Assembly: GCA_032690845.1 (NCBI GenBank)
Contig: CM064428.1
Coordinates: 22,852,001 to 22,916,000, forward strand
Reading direction: 5' to 3'
Source: Eleusine coracana subsp. coracana
Taxonomy: Eukaryota > Streptophyta > Magnoliopsida > Poales > Poaceae
Length of the DNA stretch: 64,000 bases
Positions 32,754 through 43,762 of this stretch are shown here, in pieces. Made by a program: the position numbers and the translations under genes. Each line of letters begins with the position of its first letter. Position 1 is the first letter of the stretch. The notes beneath the pieces were generated by a model. It was given only the letters and a program-made list of their open reading frames with translations, did no database searches and was not told the origin of the DNA.

Positions 32754-34898
32754 CACTACAACTAGACAGACTTTGAGAAACATATTTCTTGCAACAGATA
32801 GGGCATGTGTTGCTATGGAACATATTTGCAACACTTAGTATGTGTCAAAAAAGGATATTTGCAACACATACACCATAATCCATTTTAATGTGTTATATGA
32901 TTTTTCATTATTTCTTGCATTACATATATAGTTTGTTTCTAACTTATGATATCTTGCCATTTTTCTGTTACTAGACGTCATTTTAATTAGACATCAGTCA
33001 ATATTCCCTTTTTAATGAAACGTGTAAAACTAAAAGAAAACTGAAAATGGAAAAATTGGGTTTGAAACCGAAGGTCACTTTCATGCGTATACAAAACCTA
33101 TTGTCAGAGTACCTAGCCAATCACAATAGAGGATTTAATGTCGATAGCTATCTATTGCTAACAACCACTCGGCATCTCTTTATTAGACCCATCTAAAAAT
33201 GAACCCTGTAACTCCCTCATCCCACGTCATCCCAGCGCCGCCACAGTTCCTGCCGCACCCACGACTAACACGCACGAGTCTCACGCCTCGATCCTCATCC
33301 TGCGATGGTGCCTATGCTGCTGCCGGCGCTGATGCCGGTGAGGACGACAGGGACACACCTCAATTAGAGGCAACTCGAATTAACGCGGCCATCATAGCTG
33401 CGCCGATGGAGGTAATGGTGCAGCGCCCCTTACCAACTTCTTTGTCCGTGAACGGCGCTGACCATTGCCGACGATTGGATCTCATAGTGTCCATCGAGAA
33501 GCTGTGATGCCTACACACTGCAGAAATCAGGTTCGATCGGATCCATTGAAAAATAATACTTCATCTGTTCTAGATCTTGTCCGTTATTAGCACCTAAACT
33601 TTTATTTTATTTTCTTTGATGAAATTCGGAATCAACAAGACATCGGTTTGGTACATATGTGCAAAATTGAATATGATCGAGTTTGAATGGTCCTGTGATA
33701 GGTGTGTATCCGCTGGTGTCTATGTTTTTTTTCTTTTAGGAATTACATATTGCAGAATATTAAGGTGATATGTGAATCAATTACTGCAGATTAGCATAAC
33801 TCGATTAAACGTGCACCTTAGCTCTTCTTTCTTGAATCAGAATGCACGTATATACACTAATTTTTGACCCATCACCACCCGTACAGGATTGAAACACGCA
33901 CTTATCTTTTGATATGTGGACACGGAGAGCATTTGGATTATCTTTTCCAGTTGTCTCTTCTGATGTGTTTACAATTCTTTTTGTTTTGTTTCTAAGTGGT
34001 GGTAATTCTACTACGAACATGCAAATAGATCTTTCCGACTTTACAAGTTTGACATGGGAACTTTCTCTAGAATAGTTTCAGTGCTCGATAATACGAAGAA
34101 ATAAGAGAACACTACACAAATCGGGCCAGTAATTCTCAATTGCCATCCTCAACGCTACTTCTCAAGTTGACCATAGTTAAAACATTAGCAGCATGTGAAA
34201 TTGCATTTCCACACACGGTTATGTAGTTTAATGGCTGTAATTCTATTTTTTTGTTACTTACTCCTACCTTTATTTTTTTACAGAGGATATATAACGATCA
34301 AGATTTATGGATAACTGATAATCTTTCAATCTTCATGACGAAAAGGCAATGACGAAACATTGTGTTGAGTAGTAACTGGATGCTGGCTCCTGCAATAGCT
34401 AGGATCATAGGGGGATCAAGGATGGATGAAATTCTCGTCCTCTGGTCCATTGAGATAAAGCTTTCAGCAATTTAGCTTCTTGTACCTTTTGATAGATTAT
34501 ATAGGAGATGTAAACCAAAGCAACAATGTATTTACTATTTACTATCTCTATCAATAAAGAGCGAGATGAGTAATACGGTTATGATTCTAAATTGCTTGGT
34601 GAAATTCAGTGACAGCATAAATATACATTTATTTTGCAAAAAAAAAAAGGGAATCCAGGTAAGCTACAAAATTAATGTCATAGGTGTTGTTAGATGTGGA
34701 GATATGTGTTGTGGGTGTCACAAAGTTGCAACATATTTTTTAATCTGTAGCAACACTTATTGTTGTGTTGCAATTTAATTTTTAGCAACACCAGCTATAA
34801 CAACACATATGACATGTGTTTCTAAAGACTCTAGCAACACTTTTTTGTGCATACAACAACACATATGTGTGTTGCTATAAGCCTGTTCCGTAGTAGTG
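32754..34898. mobile_element. CACTA (En/Spm) element, nonautonomous
   Basis: 2145 bp. It starts CACTACAAC and ends GTTCCGTAGTAGTG, with a 3-bp duplication CTC at 32751-32753 and 34899-34901. Both ends carry subterminal copies of GCAACACATA/TATGTGTTGC-type words (for example near 32793-32870 and 34720-34885), the usual transposase-binding layout of CACTA elements. No transposase is visible. A GC-rich block lies inside (33190-33510). Confidence 0.85.
33199..33507 (+). other. GC-rich block in CACTA element, possible captured exon
   Basis: An ORF of 102 codons starts ATGAACCCTGTAAC and is rich in Pro, Ala and Ser at first. The block is far richer in G+C than the AT-rich sequence on both sides. 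CACTA elements often pick up host gene fragments, so this is a candidate; I do not recognise a domain and the ORF may be chance. Confidence 0.35.
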
Positions 34899-34901
34899 CT
34901 C

Positions 34902-35025
34902 CTACCCCGTCTCCACGTGGTTCACGTCATGATCTATATGATGCGAATGGTGATGAGTATGAGAGAACGTTCATGGTACTTCCTCAGCAAATATGTTAAC
35001 GCAACAATATGATATATAAAAGTGA
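34902..35025 (-). repeat. Possible Tekay-type LTR piece right of the CACTA element
   Basis: Short stretch that would follow 32753 if the CACTA element were removed. The match to about 49950-50070 of the Tekay LTR is weak (ATGATCTATATGATGCGAATGGTGATG versus the ATG-rich stretch there). Confidence 0.3.
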
Positions 35026-35094
35026 ATGGGGTGTACTTTGTTAATAAACTACCATGCCATTATAGAATTAAAGAGATTATTAAGTCTTAGAAGC

Positions 35095-35305
35095 AAATAC
35101 TTTTGGGTTAATTTGATCTATGCCATTACAAATTTTATGGTTTGGAAATTTGCTATTGATCTTTTATTAATTGGATGGATGCCTGTAAAATTTTACTTGG
35201 TTTGGAAATATGCCACTATCTACCCTTTTCAACGTGTTAGGCCCACCAACAGGGTTCTATATTTTTGTATGTCCTATTTTGTCCCTGTCTGGTCTTCTTG
35301 GTCGC
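35095..35305 (+). repeat. Unclassified repeat, copy 1 (inverted partner at 46560-46770)
   Basis: GGTTAATTTGATCTATGCCATTA through TTGGAAATATG-CACTATCT to GTATGTCCTATTTTG recurs in reverse complement at 46560-46770. Diverged, with small indels. Either two MITE copies or two ends of one DNA element that now contains the Athila insertion. Confidence 0.7.
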
Positions 35306-36757
35306 TGTTGGCACTCCCCAAGTGCTCCTTTTATATGTGAATATTACCCCAATTAGAGCATAATTGATACTAATTTAGGCCATTTACCTATGATATTGTC
35401 TATATATTTGTATATGCGTTGTTTTGGAGCTTTATTGCAGAAACATGTAAAATTGGTGATTAAAGTGATGCTGGAAAGGACAGAAGCCCAGAACCAACGA
35501 AAAGCACTGAAGAAGCCTAGCGTGCCGATCGGCGCAGTCCATGAGCCGGTCGGCGCAAGGGTGTTTTGGCACATAGAAGTGACCGAGGCCCATTCCACAT
35601 GTTTATGGAAGTTTATCTGTGCAGGACACTTGAAGATATTTGCCTAGAAGATTTATGGAACTTCAAGATCTCGATGTGCAGTACAAGACTTTATCTCGAA
35701 GGAAAAGGCCCACATGGCAGTTGTGGAAGACAGAGGAACCGACTCGAAGAAGAAACCAGAGAAGACACGGCTTGCGCCGATCAGCGTGTAACCGCCTTAT
35801 TTGCTAAAAACCGAGTCCTTTACGAGTAGAACCCCTATAAATATAAACCCTGGCCACAAAAAAGGACAAAGGCAATAGAGGGACAACAGATCCATGAGTT
35901 AGAGCCACCGGGGCTTGCCCCGTTAGAATAGATCTCTAGTTGAGTTTCAAAAACCATTGGTGTTAAGAGTTGATCCGTCAAGGTAGGCCATCTCGACGGG
36001 GATGAATCTTACTCTATGTATCTCAAGGATGATTGAATATGTTGATGATAGTTTTAGTGATTTGTCTATCTTGATTCTATAATCATGCATGTGCTTATTT
36101 CAATTGCTTAGTTCTAGGCTAAGTAAGTAGATATTATCTTGTTCGTGGTGATTAAGATAGTATTTGGATATTGTATTGATTATGGTTGCTTGATGATGCT
36201 AGTAGTGTGGTTTAGCGGTGACAACACTAAGCCTGCGCAACACTATTGAATAGTTGAGTAGGGTAAGATACTCGCGCGATTAAGGGTTTCCTCTCGGCAG
36301 CGATAAATCGGGAGCCGCTCGGAAAGCAGGGTGGTCTTATTCATTATAGGTTTTCATTGGTCTATGTAATTACCCATTATGATGCTATTTAATTAGACTT
36401 TCTGGTTACGATCTCACTAGTAGGTATCTGGTTACTCACTTAACAACATAGGCTTACAAGGTATCTGATGCACTTTGGCTTAGATTCACTAGTGTACCGA
36501 TCGGCTCAATGCCTACGCCGATCAGCGCAACGACAGATTTACTGTCTGGTGCACGTTTGCGCTGGCCAGTCCCCCCTCATGCAACCTGAACTCGATAGTA
36601 GTTTTGGCTAGATCTTTTACTGTTAACTTTGTTTAATTATCCCTAAGGTCCTAGTGGATTCGATAAACCTTGGAATACTCAATTCAGGGGAAAAAAGTGT
36701 TACAATCGTACACCGTCCTCTAGCGGTATATAAGTGGGTGCGTTGTTACGACCAACA
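35306..36757 (+). repeat. 5' LTR of Athila-like element
   Basis: 1452 bp from TGTTGGCACTCC to CGACCAACA. TATA-like CCCTATAAATATAAACC lies at about 35831. Contains motif pairs at 35525/35546 and 36497/36518 and a single copy at about 35779. Confidence 0.92.
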
Positions 36758-36771
36758 AGCATTCTATTTTC

Positions 36772-36789
36772 TGGCGCCATCGCCGGGGA
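36772..36789 (+). other. Primer-binding site of Athila-like element
   Basis: TGGCGCCATCGCCGGGGA, 14 bases inside the LTR. The form is that usual in Athila/Tat elements. Confidence 0.85.
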
Positions 36790-36880
36790 CCATAGCAGGT
36801 TTTTAAACATTGTTCGATGTATTAGTGTCTAGTCATTGTGCTTTATTTTTCTTGTCTCTTTAGTACATATATTCAGTTAA

Positions 36881-38137
36881 GTGAAACTAACAGGTATGGA
36901 CGGTCCTAAGTCAAACAGATCCTCTAATTACACCGATGATCCAGAAAGACTCTTTCACAAGAAGAGAACAACGAAGAAGAGAAGCAAGTCACTTGGAGAT
37001 CTAGCTAGAGAAGCAGCAAGCGTCACCCCTCAAGCATTATTGATAATAGAAGCCCAAGATCAAGAAGAAGAGGACATGGCAGAGGTACCTATGGTTAATC
37101 GTCTCAAGCCTCAATTGACTAATGTTGTCAAGACAGATTTCCAAGAAGCTCAAGATCAACTTCCATATCAATTTGAGAGGTATGTTGGAATAGTGGTGCA
37201 ACAACCATTCACAGGTTCGAAAGATCCCAATCATCACTTGCAACACTTCCTTGAGGTTTGCAGTACATTCAAGATAGCGGGATTGACCGGAGACCAAGCA
37301 CGTGTGCGGTTGTTCCCCTTCTCTCTAGTTGGACGCCCCAAGCAATGGTACAATGGATTGGGAAACCCAGTAAAGACGGTGTGAGACACGTTAGCAGCTG
37401 AATTCTTGGCCAAATATTTCCCTCCTAGTAAGACTCAAGCTTTGAAGAACAAGATTCTTGGATTTACACAAAATGTTGATGAGAGCATTGGAGAAGCATG
37501 GGAGAGATACAACGAATATATGGATGCGTGCCCTCATCATAATTTGACGATTGGAGAAGTTGTTGAGAAGTTTGACACAGGATTGAATCTTCTATCTCAT
37601 CAACACTTGGATGCATCAGCTGCAGGTTCATTCATGTCAAAAACTCCCACCCAAGCTAAGGATTTGATCAAGTTGCTAGTTGAAAATCAATCATGGGATG
37701 GTGAGAGAAGTTCAAGGAAATTGCAACCTTCAAAAGGAGTGGCGAAGAGTGTGATTGAGAGAACTCATGAAGACTTGATTATGGATCGCCTCGACGCTAT
37801 TCAAAGGATGTTGGACAATAATCTTCATATCCCTAAGAAAGAGCCACTCAAGCTAGCGGAATCATGCTCCACTTGTGGTGAGTGTGGAGAATTTGGTCAT
37901 GTGCAGAAAGATTGCCCTGAAGAGATGAAGATGCTAGAATATATGAAGAATAGTGGATCGAAGCCCCAATATCAGCTGCAAAGGGGTTCTTTCTCTCCTA
38001 GTTCGTCCATGCAAAATTCTATCCCACTTCGTCTCCAATGTTATGAGTTCTTCCAAGCTCAAGAGAAGATCAACAAGGCAATCAAGCTAAATTCAAGGAG
38101 ATTGATCGTGTTCTTGAGGGAATTAATGACAAGGTGA
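36881..38137 (+). pseudogene. Gag of Athila-like element
   Basis: Two collinear pieces in one frame (36881-37384 and 37406-38137) split only by a TGA at 37382-37384. The capsid-type region has GSKDPNHHLQHFLEVCSTFK, RLFPFSLVGRPKQWYN and FLAKYFPPSKTQALKNKI, standard for plant Ty3 Gag. The nucleocapsid has one knuckle, CGECGEFGHVQKDC. About 410 residues in total, near normal length. With the single stop suppressed or reverted it would be full length. Confidence 0.88.
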
Positions 38138-38285
38138 TAGAAATTGGGAGCTCCAATAAGCAGATATTGAAGCATACCAAGATTATGGAGCAAGAGATGG
38201 GATAGTTATCGCAAGCCATTCAAGGCAACAAGGGGGCTATTCCTGGCAATACGAACTCTGCAGAGCAATTGAAGGCAATAGCTAC

Positions 38286-39255
38286 ATGGTCAAGAAAACA
38301 AACAAAAGATCCAGAGCACCCTGTGGGAGGAAAGAGGCCCTGCACCGATCGGCGCACCCTGGCGTCGATCGGCGCGACGGTCCTGACGGCACCGATCGGC
38401 TCCCTAAAAGCGCCAATCGGCACGAGGAGGATATTAACCTCTCTGGTCTGCAAATGGGCATGGAGACAGAGGAGCATGGCCCTGCCATGTTCCTGGATAC
38501 TCAATTACTAACGAAGACAGAAAGAGCGCGGCAACACGACAAGTAATTTGCAAGGTTCATCGATATTTTGAAGAAGCTTTACATCAATGTCCCTTTTGTT
38601 GATGATATTCAAGTACCCACCTATGCCAAGTACATTAAGGACATGATGCAAAACAAGAAGTCTCTAGTTTATGAGGAGATTGTGAAGGTTACTAAAGAGC
38701 TTATGGCGGCAATCAATGATGTTGCACTTAAGGAGAAACCTGACCCTGGATCACCAAGCATCAAATGCATGATTGGGACAAGGATATTTGATAGGTGCTT
38801 GTGCGATCTTGGAGAAAGTGTAAGTGTTATGCCCCCGTCATATATTCACAAGTCTCAATTTGCCTGAATTGGAGCCTACGAGTATGTGTTTGGAGTTAGC
38901 CGATCAATCGGTACACTTCCCTGATAGAGTTGTTGAGGATGTGCCTTTTCAAATTGGAGATCACATCGTCCCTGTTGATTTTATTGTGCTTGATATGGAT
39001 AACAGGACGATGACCACGTTGATCTTAGGCAAACCCTTCTTGAGGACAACAAAAGCAAGTATTGATGTTGGGAGTGGTGAGATAAGCTTCGATATAAGTG
39101 GGACTCCCTACTCTTTCAAGTTTCGCCCAAAGGTAGAAGAGTGTCGTGCTGTTGATGAAGTGAAGAGATACAAGACACCGTGGCAACGTGGCATCGAGAG
39201 TAATTGGAGGAGATGTATGGATAGGTCGTTCGAGCTATATGAACCATGGAGATAA
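38286..39255 (+). pseudogene. Protease region of Athila-like element
   Basis: The active site is in CDLGESVSVMPPSYI (about 38802-38850). Athila proteases usually read DLGAS, so Ala is Glu here. It is followed, after a one-base frame change near 38850-38865, by VPVDFIVLDMDNRTMTTLILGKPFLRTTKASIDV, the conserved C-terminal part. The upstream part (KKLYINVPFVDDIQVPTYAKYIKDMM) is the conserved linker after Gag. The reading frame ends at 39255; no polymerase domain follows. Confidence 0.82.
38345..38424. repeat. Cluster of four CCGATCGGCGCA-like motifs
   Basis: Motif starts at 38345, 38365, 38392 and 38413, that is two pairs of spacing 20 and 21 bp. They lie in the linker between the Gag stop and the protease. 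Confidence 0.85.
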
Positions 39256-40560
39256 GAGATCCTTATAGTGTCACGGCCTCACATCCCGCACCGTGACACT
39301 AAGGATTGATTGTTTGCGGGGAGGTCAAGCTTTTTGACCTCTAAATAACTAGAGTACTCTTGGGAGGCAACCCAATGATCGGGGGATCTAGAAGTTGTTT
39401 AGTGCTTACGGGAGGGCAACCCATTTTACTTAGTTAATTAGTGCTGGTCGGGAGGGCAACCCGGTGATTTTAATTTGCTTGCTTATAATAAAGACAATCT
39501 CCCGAATAAAAAAAAATAGAAAAAGTGTGTGCTTAATTCTTGTGTGCTCTTGCGTTGTCTATTTATTTGTGCAAAACTATGCATATACATACTATAGACT
39601 AACAATGCAGGAATAAAGAAAAAGGCCAAAAACAAGAAGGAACAGAGCTTACGCCAATCGGTGCACATCTGCGATGATCGACGCATTATTTCCCAGGTCA
39701 GGACAGAAGGCTAACGACGCCCAGAATTGAATGGGTGCTAAAAATCAACCAGCACAGTAATTTTTAGAGATAGAGCTATTTTCAAGGTAATTAAAAATCT
39801 CTTTGAATTAATTTTTGTGTGCAAAATGGTTGCTAAATGACGCAGGAAAGGATGAAGAGCAACATCTAGCAAAGAAGCGAGGGGCTAGGAGCAAAAATGG
39901 ACATTCAGCGCCGATCGGCGCGGTCACCAGATGGGCCCCGCTACGTATGTCAATACTACAGGAACGTTGGAAAAAGTGGAAAATTAGGTGAAGGAGATGA
40001 ACACGAGGCATCAGGATCAGCGCCGGACCAAAAGATGAGGTGCAAGGGACTTGCGCCATTCGGCGCGCTTCTACGCCGATCAGCATAGGTACCCATGCGG
40101 TTCCCAAATGGGCGACAAAGGAAACATGCGTTGATTTTGAGGAATAGGTATGATTGCTATGCAGGTGTGCAGTGCAGAGGAGACATGGAATTAACCAAAC
40201 GTTGAAAAATAGACGGTGCGCCGATCGGCACGGGCCCGTGCTGATCGACATAGTCAAAAAGACATCAGGATTCTATGCTATTCCCCTGCCAACCAACATG
40301 AGGTACTAGGAAACGACATAAAGGATGGGGATCAAGCGTCAGAATGGTCAGAGCATTCAAAATTTGAATTGTGTCGATCGGCGCACTACCTCGCCGATCG
40401 GTGTGCTCTCAAATTTTGAAATTTTTTGGCGGTTCCTTCTCCTGGAAGTTTTCCACACTATAAAACAGAGGCCAGGCGCCCCCAGTTCGGCACACCATCC
40501 CGGTAATCTCTCCATCTTTCCCACTACCGACGATCTCACACAGTTTCACATTTCTCGCAG
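39256..40560 (+). other. Spacer between protease and late ORF of Athila-like element
   Basis: 1.3 kb without a credible ORF. Opens with GGGAGGCAACCC-type words repeated at about 39362, 39410 and 39450. Contains motif pairs at 39654/39674, 40055/40076, 40221/40241 and 40374/40394 and a single 14-bp palindrome copy at about 39909-39922. A TATA-like CACTATAAAACAG lies at about 40455. Confidence 0.6.
40455..40560 (+). promoter_or_regulatory. Possible promoter or splice acceptor for the late ORF
   Basis: CACTATAAAACAG at about 40455 lies some 100 bp before the ATG. In addition the ATG is preceded immediately by CACATTTCTCGCAG, a good plant 3' splice site (pyrimidine-rich, CAG). Either could deliver the ORF on its own mRNA; nothing here decides between them. 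Confidence 0.4.
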
Positions 40561-41799
40561 ATGGATCGTCTCCGCTCCTCCGTCGGCAAGTTAGGCCAGA
40601 GGCTACGCCGAGGAAGCAGTTCTGGCGGCAGCGGCGAATCGAGCGGTGACTCCTTGGCGAGGGGGAGCTCCGGCGCTCGTGATGACATGTCGGTGGGTGA
40701 TGCATCCCCCGGCTTGGTGGCAACGACCCACGAGATCCGCGTCCGCCATTCCATCTCTGATGCGCCCCTTCCAACAGGGCGTGCTACGAGGAGCCAAACG
40801 GCGGCAAGCCGTGGGATTCCCAGATCACCACCACCACCGGCATTCACACTGCGCATGGTGGAGGAGGGCTTCACCCTCCAGAGCGCGGAGGAACAACGGC
40901 ACTACCTCGCGGTGAGGGGAAGGTTCGTCCCCAACTTCGATTTGGATGAGATCTTCCTCATCACGATCGGCATGTGGGAGGACATAAGGAGGATGCTCAA
41001 CAACCTTGGCTGGGTGGACTTCCACCTCCTTCCTATGGACTACAACCTCGATGTCATCACCGAGGTTGCATCTACGATGAGGTTTGGCACCGTCGAAGAC
41101 GGCAATGAGGCCGTCAACTTCCATGTCCGTGACATCAGCTACACGGTGACCATAGAGGCGACGGCTCTAGCCTTCGGCTTCGACGCTGACGTTGACGTCG
41201 CCGGCATCTTGGGACGTGGGGAGTTGGACTCCTTTTGGAGGTGGCTCTCGTTCATGGAGGAGATGAAGCGCGGCAACTTTCGCAACCCGACCATTCAAGT
41301 CTTCCATCGGTGGTTGGCGGCGCGCACAGGTGACAAGGTCGACTCCAGCAACTTTACCGATGCGGACTTGTGGTGGCTCTTCAATGCCGTTGTGAGTCTG
41401 TCTTATTGCAACCCCATGTCAGTGATGGTGTGGGGTTGGCTTTACAAGATGGGCAAGGCAAGCAAGAAGTTGGCCTTCAGGGCCTATCTTCAACACCTAG
41501 CAGCCCTCGTCAGCGACGGCGATGGACCGGGAGGGCGCAACGACAAGTGGGAGTGCGTGACGGAGATCGGCGAGAATATGACTCATGGCAATATTGTCAA
41601 GGGAAGTGTCCGCGCCGGCTTCCATGTCGACGGCACCAATGTCAAGCTCCCATGTGTGGAACTAGGAGTTTTCCTCCATTGCAAGCTGGAGGGAGGAAAT
41701 TGGCTTGAGGAAGATTTGCTGGAGGGGGACCGAGTTCACAAGGACCGCTGTGGGTGGGTTCGACAGCCGAAGACATCTGCAGCAACCAGCGGTGAGTAG
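40561..41799 (+). CDS. Athila-type late ORF (ORF1/env-position protein), intact
   Basis: 412 codons, ATG to TAG, no lesions. Residues 1-95 are Arg/Ser/Gly-rich and then Pro-rich (RSPPPPAF). From about 115 to 180 comes RGRFVPNFDLDEIF, WEDIRRMLNNLGWVDF and ITEVASTMRF, which resembles proteins annotated as Arabidopsis retrotransposon ORF-1 (ATHILA) family, usually found after pol in Athila elements. I see no signal peptide or membrane segment, so an envelope role is not supported. It is G+C-richer than the rest of the element. Function unknown. It being the only intact gene here, in an element lacking a polymerase, is notable. Confidence 0.65.
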   Translation: MDRLRSSVGKLGQRLRRGSSSGGSGESSGDSLARGSSGARDDMSVGDASPGLVATTHEIRVRHSISDAPLPTGRATRSQTAASRGIPRSPPPPAFTLRMVEEGFTLQSAEEQRHYLAVRGRFVPNFDLDEIFLITIGMWEDIRRMLNNLGWVDFHLLPMDYNLDVITEVASTMRFGTVEDGNEAVNFHVRDISYTVTIEATALAFGFDADVDVAGILGRGELDSFWRWLSFMEEMKRGNFRNPTIQVFHRWLAARTGDKVDSSNFTDADLWWLFNAVVSLSYCNPMSVMVWGWLYKMGKASKKLAFRAYLQHLAALVSDGDGPGGRNDKWECVTEIGENMTHGNIVKGSVRAGFHVDGTNVKLPCVELGVFLHCKLEGGNWLEEDLLEGDRVHKDRCGWVRQPKTSAATSGE

Positions 41800-43744
41800 G
41801 ACCCATGGGGGTCACGCTAGGAGCCTCAGCAGTACCAGCCAGGGTGGAGCGATGTAGCGGGCGGGTCACAGCCCTCTGCGCCGGTCGGCGCAAGCGATGC
41901 GCCGGTCGGTGCCACCTACTTCAGCGCGGGTATTGACTACTGGTACCAAGGGCGTGTATCTGTGGTGCCTCCTGTGCCCGGTGCAGACTTTTTCGTGCCC
42001 ATGCAGGGCTACCTCAACAACAATATGCACTATATCGAGCGCATTGAGGACGCTCTCCCAATGGAGGAACAACCACAAGGCAGTGGTGGAGGAGTTCGAG
42101 CGACTCAAGGCGCAGTGCTATGGCTTCGGTCAGCCATCGTCTCTACCTCCGTTTGACTAGAGTGCCTAGGAGATTGACATGTGTATCGGTTTCCCGGTTT
42201 GCATTTTCTCTTATTTTTTGTAATCTTTTTCTTTATTTGCTTATGTGTGTGTGAGCAGGTTGGGAAACCATGTATCGAGTGTGTTTACTTTCATGCAAGT
42301 GTGTTAGTAGTAGTTTTATTTTTATGCAAGTGTGTGCAAAAATCATCACCATGTATTCAAGTCTTGATCTTAATATAACGGTGGCGGTTATGCGCTTTTA
42401 GGAGAATTGAATTATTTATTCTTTCTTGAAAAGTGCTGATGAAGATCAAATAATGTTGAGCATTGAATAAAATTTCGAACTTACACTTAATGATTATTCG
42501 GTAAATGTGTCTTATGTGGAGCAATTTTGAGTACCCATGTGCTTCATTTGTATTGTCTAATTTGTGATGATAACTTAGTACCAATCTTTTCATAAATAAA
42601 TTTTCATGTTGTGAACTTTGGAATTTATTCTTTTTAAGATCCTTACCTACCAATGCCATATTTTGAGCAATTCTCATGAACCTTTGATTTGTAGATAAAC
42701 ATTAAATTGATGGTTGAGTTCGGATAAGATTTAATTCTTTTTGGTATGAACTGTACTAGATGGCAAATCTTTGTGTATCTTTTTCTAGACTTGAATTACT
42801 CATGCAAAAATTCAATTCCGCTCAGTATCCTACCATAAACCCAAAATATCTTGTTGAGTATCATTCCTTGACCACATCCTATATTTTTGGCTATATTTAA
42901 TTCTTGAATAAATGTTGAAGCCAGAATGAATCAAATACTAATAAATGTTGGTGAATTCGGGTTGAGTGCCGATCGGCGCACCTTGATTCGATCGGCGTAG
43001 CAGAGAGCAAAATAAGAAAGGGAGAAACAAAAAGTGATTAAAAAAACAGAAGAAAAAAAATAAAAAACTCTGCTGTTTGCTAAGGGACTAGCAAAATTTT
43101 AAGTGTGGGGGGATGGTATATGACATGCTTATTCTCGAAATTCATTCTAATATAGCCATGAATAATTCCAACCTTGTGCAATCTGATAATGGGAATTCTT
43201 TTTCTTCTAAGATCAAATTTTTGCTATCCGCATGTCCACATATCCAAAGTGTGAGTCCTTTCTTAAATTTTTCTTTCTTAATGGCCATCTTGATAAGTTT
43301 CTATAATTCCAATGAAGAATAATCTCCTAGCTTAACAATATATTATTGATTTATGTTTGCAATCCTTGAATTACTTCACCTAGCTACTCATATAAGCCTT
43401 ACACAAATATTATTTGATCATTATGATGTAGAATATAGGTTGAGTGATTTGAAAGATGAGTTGTTGCCTTGGATTATTTGGAAGATAGATTCTTTATGTT
43501 CACAACAATCTTTTAATTGATTTACATGTGTGGAAAAATTATAATTTGTGAGTTGGACATGATTTGTTACTTGGGGAGAAACTTTAAGCTTTATGCCCAT
43601 ATTTGAACTATTTTGCTGAATACCTATATGAAATACATCATAATAGAACAATACTCAATATTTGCTGATTTGAGATATCTTTTATGATAGAAAGAATATG
43701 TTCTTTGATTTTTCTTTCTTTTACTTTACTCGGGACGAGCAAAG
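41800..43744 (+). other. 3' noncoding region of Athila-like element
   Basis: Motif pairs at 41881/41902 and 42969/42988. An upstream polypurine-like AAGTGTGGGGGG lies at about 43100. The rest is AT-rich with no ORF of note. Confidence 0.6.
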
Positions 43745-43762
43745 ATTTAAGTGTGGGGGAAC
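43745..43762 (+). other. Polypurine tract of Athila-like element
   Basis: GATTTAAGTGTGGGGGAAC immediately before the 3' LTR; a near copy is at about 43096-43112. Confidence 0.85.

Noticed and set aside
40603..41124. Minus-strand ORFs opposite the Athila late ORF
   Set aside because: Shadows of a GC-rich coding strand with no homology signal visible.
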